From Enterobacteriaceae bacterium 89 (GTDB taxonomy: Bacteria; Pseudomonadota; Gammaproteobacteria; Enterobacterales; Enterobacteriaceae): 64,000 nucleotides of DNA. A program made the translations under genes and the position numbers. Within the stretch, counting starts at the first letter, position 1; every line of letters begins with the position of its first letter. Location of the stretch: NCBI GenBank assembly GCA_014156375.1, contig RQJH01000003.1, positions 1,116,001 through 1,180,000 of the forward strand, given 5' to 3'. Below, in pieces: positions 7,112 to 15,810 of the stretch. Under the pieces are notes generated by a model. It searched no databases. It was not told where the DNA came from and saw nothing but the letters and a program-made list of their open reading frames with translations.

Positions 7112-9610
7112 ATGCTTTCAGTCAATACCAGCGGTCGTTTTTTTAAAATATCAAAACTGTCAGCGCTTGTTTATTTTGCCACCAGCTTTACGCCTGCAAG
7201 CGCTGAAGATTATTTTTCTCCTGATTTTATTGAAGTCCGGGGCAATATGCCGCGGGATATCGACATTTCTCGCTTCAGTAAGCCAGAGGGTCAGGTACCC
7301 GGTAGTTACCCTGTCGACGTGTATCTGAACGGAAACTTTATCGTCTCCCGCACCATTCAGTTTACCGACAAAGATGGCAAGCTGACGCCCATGCTGACGC
7401 GCGACGATTTGCTGAAATGGGGCGTGAAGGCCAACGCCCAACCCGGCTGGATGACTCTGGCGGACAGCGCTACGGTGGATGACATCAATCAACAGTTGCC
7501 GGGTAGCCAGGCTGTTTTTCAGTTCGATGAAATGCGTCTGGACCTTTCTGTGCCGCAGGAATATATGCAGCGTAACCCGCAGGGCTCCGTTTCCCCCGAC
7601 AAATGGGACGACGGGCTGAGCATGATGTTTCTCAATTACAACCTTTCCGCCGCCAACCTGCAGGGCAACGGTACCTCTGGCACTGACAGCTACCTGAACC
7701 TGCGCAGCGGGATCAACGTTGGCCCGTGGCGGATACGCAACTACTCGACCTGGAATAGCAGCGCGGGTGCCGGCCACTGGAACACCATCGGCACTTCACT
7801 TGAGCGCGATATCAAAGTGCTGAAAAGCCAGTTCAGCGCCGGAGACGGTTATACCCAGAGCGGCGTTTTCGACAGCGTTAACTTCCGTGGGATCCAGCTA
7901 TGGTCCGACGATGCCATGCTGCCGGAAAGCCAGCGCGGATTTGCCCCGGTCGTTCGCGGCATAGCACAGAGCAACGCTCAGGTGACCATTCGCCAGGGCG
8001 GTAACGTCATCTGGCAATCCTACGTCCCGCCGGGGCCGTTCGTGATTGACGATCTCTACCCCACCTCGGCGAGTGGCGATCTGGAAGTGGCGATCCGCGA
8101 AGCAGATGGTTCGGTGCATCAGTTCATCCAGCCATTCTCGGCGGTGCCGGTGATGCAGCGCGAAGGTCAGCTGAAATATTCGCTCGCGCTCGGGAAATAT
8201 CAGGCTTCCAACAGCCAGGATCGGCAACCGGAATTTGTCCAGGCGACGCTGGGCTATGGTTTGCCGGGCGATACTACGCTGTATGGCGGAATGCTGGGCT
8301 CGGAGCAATATCAGGCTGCAGCGCTTGGGATCGGTAAAGGATTCGGTGACTTTGGCTCGCTCTCCTTCGATGCCACGTTTGCACACGCGCAGCTCCCGGA
8401 GAAAACGTCCGAAGGGGTTTCCCTGAGAGCTCAGTATTCGAAGGATTTCTCCTCAACCGGCACCTCGATGAGCCTGATGGGCTATCGCTACTCCTCTTCC
8501 GGCTTCCGCGATTTCCAGGAAGCTAACGGAGATGTGAACACCTATCGGCTGGGCGAAAACCCGCCTGAAGGCAACAACTGGCGCTACGAGCGCAATAAAC
8601 GCAGCAAGGCGCAGATGACGCTGAACCAGCGGCTGGGAGAGTGGGGAAACCTGAACCTTTCGGCCTGGCAGCAGGATTACTGGGGCGGCGATAGCGAACG
8701 CAGCCTGTCGCTTGGCTATAACACCAGCATCAAAGACATTAACTATGGCCTGAACTACAGCTATTCCCGTGGTCCGTGGCACAACAGCAACGATCAGATT
8801 GTTTCGCTGACGATGCAAATTCCGTTCTCGCGCTTCCTGCCAGACAGCTGGATGACCGTATCCGGCAGCAGCAACCGTCACGGCAATAGCGTGTCTCAGG
8901 TTGGGCTTTCCGGATCGGCACTGGAGGACCGCAACCTCAGCTGGAACGTCCAGCAGGGGTACGACAGCAAAGGTTCGGGAGTCATGGGTAGCACTTCAGC
9001 GAACTATAAAGGCGCACACGGGGAATATCAGCTCGGATACAGCTACGCACGGGATACCCGCCAGTTCTCCGGCGGAGCTTCCGGAGGCCTTGTCGTTCAC
9101 CCTTACGGCGTGTCATTGACCCAGTCGCTGGGCGACACCATGGCGCTGGTGAAAGCAGACAAGGCCGCAGACGTGAAAGTAGCCAGCAACAGCGGGATAT
9201 ATACCGACAGTAAAGGCTTTGCCGTTGTGCCCTACGTGACGCCGTATCGCCAGAACAATTTGACGCTGGATACCGCCTCGCTGAACAGCAACACGGATCT
9301 GCTGAACGATACCCGCTCCGTTGTGCCAACCAAAGGCGCGCTGGTGCTGGCAGACTTCCCGACGGTGACCGGTTTCAAAATCCTGTTACAGCTTTCGGAC
9401 CACAGCATTCCGTTTGGAGCAACGGCCAGAATTATCGGGCTGGATAACGCAGCGGAAGGCATCGTCGACGACAGACAAAGAGTCTGGCTGAGCGGCGCAC
9501 CTGAAAAAGGTCGGGTGAAGGTGAGCTGGCAGGGCGGAAGCTGTGAGGCTGGCTGGCAGCTGCTGACCCCTTCTGACACAACGCAAACCATTAATGCGCT
9601 GTGCAAATAA
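7112..9610 (+). CDS. Outer-membrane fimbrial usher (FimD/PapC family)
   Basis: 832 residues, normal usher length. An unusually long signal region (about 1-31) is followed by the N-terminal chaperone-binding domain (FIEVRGNMPRDIDISRF), a 24-strand beta-barrel with plug, and C-terminal domains ending in a cysteine pair (GGSCEAGW and NALCK). It forms the outer-membrane pore that assembles and exports the pilus. The adhesin gene starts 14 bp after its stop. Confidence 0.95.
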   Translation: MLSVNTSGRFFKISKLSALVYFATSFTPASAEDYFSPDFIEVRGNMPRDIDISRFSKPEGQVPGSYPVDVYLNGNFIVSRTIQFTDKDGKLTPMLTRDDLLKWGVKANAQPGWMTLADSATVDDINQQLPGSQAVFQFDEMRLDLSVPQEYMQRNPQGSVSPDKWDDGLSMMFLNYNLSAANLQGNGTSGTDSYLNLRSGINVGPWRIRNYSTWNSSAGAGHWNTIGTSLERDIKVLKSQFSAGDGYTQSGVFDSVNFRGIQLWSDDAMLPESQRGFAPVVRGIAQSNAQVTIRQGGNVIWQSYVPPGPFVIDDLYPTSASGDLEVAIREADGSVHQFIQPFSAVPVMQREGQLKYSLALGKYQASNSQDRQPEFVQATLGYGLPGDTTLYGGMLGSEQYQAAALGIGKGFGDFGSLSFDATFAHAQLPEKTSEGVSLRAQYSKDFSSTGTSMSLMGYRYSSSGFRDFQEANGDVNTYRLGENPPEGNNWRYERNKRSKAQMTLNQRLGEWGNLNLSAWQQDYWGGDSERSLSLGYNTSIKDINYGLNYSYSRGPWHNSNDQIVSLTMQIPFSRFLPDSWMTVSGSSNRHGNSVSQVGLSGSALEDRNLSWNVQQGYDSKGSGVMGSTSANYKGAHGEYQLGYSYARDTRQFSGGASGGLVVHPYGVSLTQSLGDTMALVKADKAADVKVASNSGIYTDSKGFAVVPYVTPYRQNNLTLDTASLNSNTDLLNDTRSVVPTKGALVLADFPTVTGFKILLQLSDHSIPFGATARIIGLDNAAEGIVDDRQRVWLSGAPEKGRVKVSWQGGSCEAGWQLLTPSDTTQTINALCK

Positions 9611-9624
9611 AAGAGAGAAAGAGA

Positions 9625-10635
9625 ATGAAAAGACTTTTAACCACCGCCACTTTGCTTTTGCTGGGATTGTTTTCCCGTTCGGCGCTGGCATGGGAATGTA
9701 AAACACTGATCTCCAGCATCACGGTGACTCCACCGAGCATGACTGTGCCACGAGATTTGCCTGTGGGGTCCCCAATCGGCAACCCGGTGAATGCGCCGCC
9801 CATCAACGCATTTGTCTGTGAAAACACCGATGTGGGAGACATTAACAATCAAATCCTCGGACCAAGAGGCATGGGGACGTTTGAGTCGATGCTCAACGGA
9901 CGGCGGATTTATAAAACCAATATTGACGGCATTGGCTACTCCATTTCGGCCAGTACCACACACTGCGACGGAGCATCGGCCATCGTCACCGGCAGCAACA
10001 CCATCAAGGGGCAGATCGACACCGCCAATATGTGCGAAACCACCAACGGGATGATTAGCGCAATAATCCGCGCAACCATGACGGTGACGTTTTATAAAAC
10101 CGCCACGACCACCGGATCGGGCACCGTCACTGGCCGCAACGTTGGCACGTTGGCGATGCTCAACAATTCAGTGCTTTGGCAAAACCCAGAGCCTTTGTTC
10201 AACATCAACCCCTTCACCGTGACCACCACGGCCTGCAAGGTGCTCTCCAGCAACATTCGCGTCAGGATGAAAGAGGTGAAGAAAAACGCCTTCAGCGGCA
10301 AAGACTCCACGCCGGGGGATGCGTTTACGCAGTCCTTCGCCCTGCCGATGAGCTGCGATGCCGGAACTCCGGTCAACGTAAGATTAGAAGGAGATGTCTA
10401 CGATGCGACTAAGGGAGTGTTTAACATTGCCAGCGGGCCAGATGCCGCAACGGGCGTGGGGATCCAGCTGCTGCACGACAACCAGCCGCTGGCACTAAAT
10501 ACTGATGTGCCAGTCGGCACTTCTCAGGGCGGGAGCTTTACGGTTCCGCTACAGGCACGCTACTACCAGACCGGAAACAGCGTGACGCCAGGTATGGCCA
10601 ACGGCATGGTTTCATTCACCATGACTTACCAATAA
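9625..10635 (+). CDS. Fimbrial tip adhesin (FimH-like two-domain protein)
   Basis: 336 residues with signal peptide 1-22 (SALA-W). The length and the C-terminal pilin domain (about 200-336, two Cys at TACKVLS and PMSCDAG, ending VSFTMTYQ) fit a tip adhesin with an N-terminal lectin-like domain. The N-terminal half (mature start WECKT, further Cys in AFVCEN, HCDGAS and MCETT) resembles no adhesin I can name, so the receptor is unknown. The ATG at 9625 is preferred over a GTG at 9601 inside the usher gene because GAGAAAGAG lies just before it and the signal peptide then begins with MKR. Confidence 0.85.
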   Translation: MKRLLTTATLLLLGLFSRSALAWECKTLISSITVTPPSMTVPRDLPVGSPIGNPVNAPPINAFVCENTDVGDINNQILGPRGMGTFESMLNGRRIYKTNIDGIGYSISASTTHCDGASAIVTGSNTIKGQIDTANMCETTNGMISAIIRATMTVTFYKTATTTGSGTVTGRNVGTLAMLNNSVLWQNPEPLFNINPFTVTTTACKVLSSNIRVRMKEVKKNAFSGKDSTPGDAFTQSFALPMSCDAGTPVNVRLEGDVYDATKGVFNIASGPDAATGVGIQLLHDNQPLALNTDVPVGTSQGGSFTVPLQARYYQTGNSVTPGMANGMVSFTMTYQ

Positions 10636-10655
10636 AATCTGACAGAATACCAACA

Positions 10656-10740
10656 TGCCCGGTGGCGCTAGCTTACCGGGCCTACGGACCCAGCATAGTC
10701 ATTTGATTTTGTAGGTCTTATAAGCGAAGTGTCATCAGGT
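10656..10740. repeat. REP/BIME element, one arm degenerate
   Basis: A REP unit TGCCCGGTGGCGCTAGC...TACCGGGCCTACG starts at 10656. About 25 bp later comes an inverted, decayed second unit (GTAGGTC...AAGCGAAGTGTCATCAGG, 10711-10739). It lies between the fimbrial operon and the convergent yeiW. Confidence 0.75.
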
Positions 10741-10745
10741 AATAG

Positions 10746-10997
10746 CTATGAAGTACTCTCTTCCAGATGGAGCAGATAAGTCATGGCTTCCTGACGACTC
10801 GTAAAACACATGTCCGCCGAAGGCTTAAGGCCAGCACACACTTTCGGGCGCAGCGGAGAGCCAAAGATTTTGCAGCGCTGATGCTCATCAAGCTGAATGC
10901 AGGGGGTGTTAGCGGGCTTGCCGTTGGGCATTCCCGGGATCGGGCTGGAAATGGAAGGCGCGGTACAGCAGGCGCCACAGTCCGGTCGGCAGTCCAT
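10746..10997 (-). CDS. yeiW: YeiW, YkgJ-type cysteine-cluster protein
   Basis: 83 residues, matching K-12 YeiW (84) from [11 protein letters not shown] onward. Eight cysteines are arranged as in the YkgJ/UPF0153 family, thought to bind zinc or an iron-sulfur centre. The function is not known. The frame is open 13 codons further upstream to 11036, but the internal ATG at 10997 aligns with K-12 and follows GAGAGTAAGAAAG. Divergent from efpL. Confidence 0.88.
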   Translation of the reverse strand: MDCRPDCGACCTAPSISSPIPGMPNGKPANTPCIQLDEHQRCKIFGSPLRPKVCAGLKPSADMCFTSRQEAMTYLLHLEESTS

Positions 10998-11131
10998 CTT
11001 TCTTACTCTCAATTTAGCGGAAACGCACCTTATCATCTTTTCACAATTCCGGCGAATTCCACTTGCCTGAAAGGCGCGGCACGAGTACTTTTACGCGATA
11101 TTTTTGACTTCCCCGAGACAGGATTATTGCA

Positions 11132-11704
11132 ATGCCAAGAGCGAACGAAATTAAGAAAGGTATGGTGCTGAATTACAACGGCAAACTGCTGATTGTGAAA
11201 GACATCGATATTCAGGCCCCGAGCGCCCGTGGTGCAGCGACCCTGTACAAAATGCGTTTCTCTGACGTGCGTACCGGTCTGAAGGTTGAAGAACGTTTTA
11301 AAGGCGACGACATTGTCGATACCGTTACCCTGACCCGTCGCTATGTTGATTTCTCTTATATCGATGGCAACGAGTACGTGTTCATGGATAAAGAAGACTA
11401 CACGCCGTACATCTTCACCAAAGATCAGATTGAAGAAGAGCTGCTGTTTATTCCTGAAGGCGGTATGCCGGACATGCAGGTACTGACATGGGATGGCGTG
11501 CTGCTGGCGTTAGAACTGCCGCAGACTGTCGATCTGGAAATTGTCGACACTGCACCTGGCATCAAAGGCGCTTCCGCCAGTGCGCGTAACAAACCAGCGA
11601 CGCTGACCACCGGTCTGGTCGTTCAGGTTCCGGAATACCTCAGCGCAGGCGAGAAAATTCGCATCCATATCGAAGAAAAACGCTATATGGGTCGCGCAGA
11701 CTAA
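11132..11704 (+). CDS. efpL: Elongation factor P-like protein EfpL (YeiP)
   Basis: Cytoplasmic EF-P paralogue, 190 residues, with the three beta-barrel domains of EF-P. Where EF-P has the modified Lys34, this protein has R33 at the loop tip (APSARGAA), the mark of the EfpL/YeiP group, which rescues ribosomes stalled on proline-rich and some other motifs. Start at ATG 11132 after GACAGGAT. It stands alone between divergent yeiW and a strong terminator. Confidence 0.95.
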   Translation: MPRANEIKKGMVLNYNGKLLIVKDIDIQAPSARGAATLYKMRFSDVRTGLKVEERFKGDDIVDTVTLTRRYVDFSYIDGNEYVFMDKEDYTPYIFTKDQIEEELLFIPEGGMPDMQVLTWDGVLLALELPQTVDLEIVDTAPGIKGASASARNKPATLTTGLVVQVPEYLSAGEKIRIHIEEKRYMGRAD

Positions 11705-11708
11705 ACAA

Positions 11709-11740
11709 AAAAGGGACAGCAAAAGCTGTCCCTTTTCTTT
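11709..11740. terminator. Bidirectional rho-independent terminator after efpL
   Basis: AAAAGGGACAGC (11709-11720) pairs with GCTGTCCCTTTT (11725-11736) around an AAAA loop. T-rich on the plus strand, and the A-run upstream gives a T-tract on the minus strand. It serves efpL and possibly uxuA. Confidence 0.9.
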
Positions 11741-11763
11741 CACTACCTGATGACAATTAGCCA

Positions 11764-11796
11764 GTAGGTCCGAGCAAGCGAAGCGCCGCCGGGCAA
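11764..11796. repeat. Single REP unit
   Basis: GTAGGTCCGAGCAAGCGAAG followed by CGCCGCCGGGCA is one REP arm of the same type as those at 46.6 and 51.4 kb. Its partner arm is absent. It lies between efpL and the 3' end of uxuA. Confidence 0.7.
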
Positions 11797-11803
11797 CTGC
11801 CTG

Positions 11804-12994
11804 TTAAAGCAGCTCAGGATATTTGGTCATTTTCAGCGCCAGCTCAACGCCACGCACTTCCGCCATCCCTTTCAGACGACCGATAGCCGAATAACCCGGG
11901 TTGGTTTTCTTCTTCAGATCGTCAAGCATCTGATGACCGTGATCCGGACGGAACGGAATCGGACGCAGATCGCCTGCTTTCTGACGACGTGACTCTTCAG
12001 ACAGAATCGCATCCACTACCGCCACCATGTTGACGTCGCCGTTCAGGTGCGAGCCTTCGTGGAAGGTTTTCGGATTCGCTTCACGGCAGGTCGCACGCAG
12101 GTGCGTAAAGTGAATACGGTCGCCGAAGGTTTCAATCATTTTCACCAGGTCGTTATCGGCACGCACGCCGTAAGAACCGGTACACATGGTGAAGCCATTG
12201 TAGATGCTATTGACGGTCTCTTTCAGCCACTGCATATCTTCAATGGTAGAGACAATACGCGGCAGGCCCAGGATTGGACGCGGTGGATCGTCCGGATGAA
12301 CCGCCAGACGGACGCCGGCTTCTTCTGCTACCGGAACAATGGCGCGCAGGAACACGGCCATATTTTCGCGCAGGGTGTCCTTGCTGATGTGATCGTATTC
12401 AGCCAGACGCTGACGGAACTGGTCAAGGGTATAGCCCTCTTCCGCACCAGGCAGGCCAGCAATGATGTTGCGGGTCAGTTTTTCAATCTCTGCCGCGCTC
12501 ATCGCGTGGAAATACTCTTTCGCCTGCTGCTGCTCTTCCGCGCTGTAATCCGCTTCCGCACCTGGACGCTTGAGGATGTGAATTTCGAAGGCGGCAAAGG
12601 CAATCTGGTCAAAACGCAGCGCTTTTGAGCCGTCCGGCAGGGTGTATTCCAGATCGGTACGGGTCCAGTCCAGAATCGGCATGAAGTTGTAGCACACGGT
12701 ATCGATACCGCAGGCTGCCAGATTACGAATGCTCTGCTGGTAGTTAGCAATCCAGGTTTTACAGTCACCGGACTGGGTTTTGATGTCTTCGTGAACCGGA
12801 ATACTTTCCACCACGGACCAGGTCAGCCCTTTCTCCGCCAGCAGAGCCTGACGGGCTTTGATCTCTTCAACCGGCCATACCTGACCGTTCGGGATATGGT
12901 GCAGTGCGGTCACAACGCCGGTGGCTCCCGCCTGGCGTACATCATCAAGAGAAACCGGATCATTCGGTCCATACCAACGCCAGGTTTGTTCCAT
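11804..12994 (-). CDS. uxuA: Mannonate dehydratase UxuA
   Basis: Cytoplasmic metal-dependent enzyme that converts D-mannonate to 2-dehydro-3-deoxy-D-gluconate in hexuronate breakdown. 396 residues against 394 in K-12 UxuA, collinear from [16 protein letters not shown] to the C-terminus; active-site segments such as [23 protein letters not shown] and RPDHGHQML are intact. In K-12 uxuA sits with uxuB elsewhere; here it is divergent from the UxuB paralogue yeiQ, with 206 bp between them that hold a UxuR/ExuR-like box and a CRP site. Confidence 0.96.
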   Translation of the reverse strand: MEQTWRWYGPNDPVSLDDVRQAGATGVVTALHHIPNGQVWPVEEIKARQALLAEKGLTWSVVESIPVHEDIKTQSGDCKTWIANYQQSIRNLAACGIDTVCYNFMPILDWTRTDLEYTLPDGSKALRFDQIAFAAFEIHILKRPGAEADYSAEEQQQAKEYFHAMSAAEIEKLTRNIIAGLPGAEEGYTLDQFRQRLAEYDHISKDTLRENMAVFLRAIVPVAEEAGVRLAVHPDDPPRPILGLPRIVSTIEDMQWLKETVNSIYNGFTMCTGSYGVRADNDLVKMIETFGDRIHFTHLRATCREANPKTFHEGSHLNGDVNMVAVVDAILSEESRRQKAGDLRPIPFRPDHGHQMLDDLKKKTNPGYSAIGRLKGMAEVRGVELALKMTKYPELL

Positions 12995-13009
12995 TGTCTC
13001 ACCCTCTTA

Positions 13010-13025
13010 AGTTGTTATACCAATA
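13010..13025. promoter_or_regulatory. Candidate UxuR/ExuR operator
   Basis: AGTTGTTATACCAATA matches 13 of 16 positions of the hexuronate regulator box AATTGGTATACCAATT (quoted from memory). It ends only 15 bp upstream of the uxuA start codon. It overlaps a second palindrome ACCAATATTGGT (13019-13030). Confidence 0.55.
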
Positions 13026-13091
13026 TTGGTCGTGCTAATGACGACTACCATACATGTTTCTGCAAAAGGGTCAAATTCCGGGCCTGCATTG

Positions 13092-13107
13092 ATTGATCCA
13101 GCTCACA
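13092..13107. promoter_or_regulatory. Candidate CRP site in the uxuA-yeiQ control region
   Basis: ATTGATCCAGCTCACA matches 12 of 16 positions of the CRP consensus TGTGATCTAGATCACA, with the TCACA half perfect. It lies about midway between the divergent genes and could serve both. Confidence 0.55.
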
Positions 13108-13200
13108 TTCCCCGGATAAATACGGCACACCAATTCAATTTGCTGTCATATAACTTTACACTGGCATTTGTTAATTAATGGTTATGCAGGTGTTTATATA

Positions 13201-14667
13201 ATGAAGAGTATCGCCACCATTTCACTCCCCGACAGCGTGCAGGTTCCCGAATACGATCGCCAGCAGCTGCGCTCGCGCATCGTCCACTTTGGCTTTGGCG
13301 CTTTTCATCGTGCACATCAGGCGCTGTTAACCGATCGGGTATTGAATGCCAAAGGCGGTGACTGGGGGCTCTGTGAAATCAGCCTGTTCAGCGGCGATGT
13401 TCTGATGAGCCAGCTCCGTGCCCAGGATCATCTTTATACCGTACTGGAAAAAGGTGCTGAGGGTAATCAGGCGATTGTGGTTGGCGCAGTCAATGAATGT
13501 CTGAATGCAAAGCTCGACTCACTGGCGGCAATTATCGAGAAATTCTGCGAGCCGCAGGTGGCGATTGTTTCCCTGACCATTACTGAAAAAGGCTACTGCA
13601 TCGATCCGGCCACCGGCCGCCTCGACGTGACACAGCCGAGGATCGTTCACGATCTGGAAAATCCGGCTGAGCCGCACTCAGCCCCCGGAATTCTTGTTGA
13701 AGCCCTGCATCGTCGCCGTGAACGCGGGCTTCAACCTTTTACCGTTCTTTCCTGCGATAACATCCCTGATAACGGTCACGTAGTGAAAAACGCCGTGCTG
13801 GGCATGGCGCAGAAGCGCTCTCCTGAGCTTGCTGAGTGGATTGCCAGCCACGTCAGCTTCCCCGGCACCATGGTCGACCGCATTGTTCCGGCAGCCACAG
13901 CGGAGTCGCTTGCGGAAATTACCGCCACGCTTGGCGTGGAAGATCCTTGTGCAATCAGCTGTGAGCCTTTCATTCAGTGGGTGGTTGAAGACAATTTTGT
14001 CGCCGGTCGCCCGGAATGGGAGCTGGCTGGCGTGCAGCTGGTGAGCGACGTCCTGCCGTGGGAACAGATGAAACTGCGGATGCTAAACGGCAGCCACTCT
14101 TTCCTGGCTTACCTGGGCTATCTGGCTGGCTATGAACATATCAGCGATTGTATGCAGGACAACGATTTCCGTCGGGCGGCGGCGCGTCTGATGATCCAGG
14201 AACAGGCTCCGACGCTGAGGATTACCGGTGTGGATCTACAGGCCTACGCTGACAGCCTGATTAAGCGTTTCACCAACCCGGCGCTGAAGCACCGCACATG
14301 GCAAATCGCGATGGACGGCAGCCAGAAGCTCCCACAGCGCATGCTTGAAGGCATTCGTCTTCATCTTGAGCGCGAAAGCCAGTGGCCTCTGCTGGCGTTG
14401 GGCGTGGCAGGCTGGATGCGTTACGTCAGCGGCAAAGACGACCGGGGCAATGCGATTGATGTCCGCGATCCGCTGGCAGAGAAAATCCAGGCGCTTGTCG
14501 CCTCCAGCAGCGAAGACGAACGTGTCACTGCCCTGCTTACGCTGACTGAAATTTTTGGCACTGACCTGCCAGCAAACGCCAGATTTGTTGCCCAGCTCGA
14601 ACAGGCCTGGCATCGATTGACGACCAAAGGTGCCCGCCAGGCCGTTGTCGATACCCTTAATATTTAA
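13201..14667 (+). CDS. yeiQ: YeiQ, mannitol-dehydrogenase-family oxidoreductase (UxuB-like)
   Basis: 488 residues, collinear with K-12 YeiQ. It belongs to the polyol-specific long-chain dehydrogenase family with UxuB and mannitol dehydrogenase: an NAD-binding N-terminus (RIVHFGFGAFHRAH) and the catalytic segment KLRMLNGSHS. The likely reaction is NAD-dependent interconversion of fructuronate and mannonate; the divergent uxuA supports this. The frame is open from 13168, but ATG 13201 aligns with K-12 and has CAGGTG upstream. Confidence 0.92.
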   Translation: MKSIATISLPDSVQVPEYDRQQLRSRIVHFGFGAFHRAHQALLTDRVLNAKGGDWGLCEISLFSGDVLMSQLRAQDHLYTVLEKGAEGNQAIVVGAVNECLNAKLDSLAAIIEKFCEPQVAIVSLTITEKGYCIDPATGRLDVTQPRIVHDLENPAEPHSAPGILVEALHRRRERGLQPFTVLSCDNIPDNGHVVKNAVLGMAQKRSPELAEWIASHVSFPGTMVDRIVPAATAESLAEITATLGVEDPCAISCEPFIQWVVEDNFVAGRPEWELAGVQLVSDVLPWEQMKLRMLNGSHSFLAYLGYLAGYEHISDCMQDNDFRRAAARLMIQEQAPTLRITGVDLQAYADSLIKRFTNPALKHRTWQIAMDGSQKLPQRMLEGIRLHLERESQWPLLALGVAGWMRYVSGKDDRGNAIDVRDPLAEKIQALVASSSEDERVTALLTLTEIFGTDLPANARFVAQLEQAWHRLTTKGARQAVVDTLNI

Positions 14668-14754
14668 CACTTCCTGCTTTTTTGCGGACAGATTGCCACT
14701 CTGTCCGCCATAACCCTTCTCTTTACCCTCATTTTTCGCCAGGATAATACGCTC

Positions 14755-14769
14755 TGTTATAGTATTACA
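14755..14769. promoter_or_regulatory. Zur box before yeiR
   Basis: TGTTATAGTATTACA matches the Zur core TGTTATA-N-TATAACA in 14 of 15 positions (the central base is free). It lies 21 bp before the yeiR start codon, so zinc-bound Zur should repress yeiR. Confidence 0.75.
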
Positions 14770-14790
14770 GTCGTTTAACCTGGAGCCCAC

Positions 14791-15768
14791 GTGACGATAA
14801 CCAACCTGATTACCGGTTTTCTCGGCAGCGGGAAAACAACGTCAATCCTGCATTTGCTGGCCAACAAACCTGCTGATGAGAAGTGGGCCGTGCTGGTCAA
14901 CGAGTTTGGCGAAGTGGGCATTGATGGTGCTCTGCTGGCCGAAAGCGGCGCGTTGCTCAAGGAGATCCCCGGTGGCTGTATGTGCTGCGTCAACGGTTTG
15001 CCGATGCAGGTGGGGCTGAACACTCTGCTGCGCCAGGCAAAACCCGACAGGCTGCTGATTGAGCCGACCGGCCTCGGCCATCCGAAACAAATTCTCGATA
15101 TCCTCACGGCGCCGGTTTACGAGCCGTGGATCGATTTGCGTGCCACCTTGTGTCTCCTCGATCCTCGACAGCTGCTGGATGAAAAAGCGGTGATGAACGA
15201 GAATTTCCGCGATCAGCTGGCCGCGGCAGACATCATCGTGGCAAACAAAGCAGACCGTGCAACCCCTGAGAGCCAGCAGGCATTAGCCGCCTGGTGGGCA
15301 TCTTTCGGCGGCGACCGCCAGCTTGTTGAGGCTACGCAGGGAAATATCGATCCCGCGCTGCTTGATTTGCCTCGCCGCAATCTGACCCAGTTACCTGAGA
15401 GCATTGCCCATTCTCACAGCCATCCTTCAGCAAAAGGGCTTGCGGCGTTAAATCTGCCTGAGCATCAGCGCTGGCGACGCAGCATCAACAGCGGCCAGGG
15501 CCATTACGCCTGCGGCTGGATTTTTGATGCTGACACCGTGTTCGATACTATTGGCCTGCTCGAATGGGCGCGTCTTGCCCCGGTCTCGCGGGTAAAAGGC
15601 GTGTTGCGCATTGCCGAAGGTCTGGTACGAATTAACCGCCAGGGCGATGACCTGCGCATTGAAACACAGGCTGTCGCACCGCCAGACAGCCGTATTGAAC
15701 TGATCCATGACAATGAATGTGACTGGAATGCCCTGCAGGGCTCATTGTTGAAGCTTCGTTTAAGTTAG
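14791..15768 (+). CDS. yeiR: YeiR, zinc-binding COG0523 GTPase (putative metallochaperone)
   Basis: 325 residues, G3E-type P-loop GTPase of the CobW/ZNG1 group. Walker A GFLGSGKTT at residues 9-17; the family metal motif CMCC at 63-66; a His-rich linker (AHSHSHPS, about 207-214) and the CobW C-terminal domain. The family is thought to deliver zinc to client enzymes during zinc shortage, and the Zur box just upstream agrees. Translation starts at GTG 14791 with TGGAG before it. lpxT follows after 42 bp. Confidence 0.93.
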   Translation: MTITNLITGFLGSGKTTSILHLLANKPADEKWAVLVNEFGEVGIDGALLAESGALLKEIPGGCMCCVNGLPMQVGLNTLLRQAKPDRLLIEPTGLGHPKQILDILTAPVYEPWIDLRATLCLLDPRQLLDEKAVMNENFRDQLAAADIIVANKADRATPESQQALAAWWASFGGDRQLVEATQGNIDPALLDLPRRNLTQLPESIAHSHSHPSAKGLAALNLPEHQRWRRSINSGQGHYACGWIFDADTVFDTIGLLEWARLAPVSRVKGVLRIAEGLVRINRQGDDLRIETQAVAPPDSRIELIHDNECDWNALQGSLLKLRLS

Positions 15769-15810
15769 CGGCGCTAAGGTGCCCCGCTATTTAGCCTTTA
15801 AGACTGTGTG

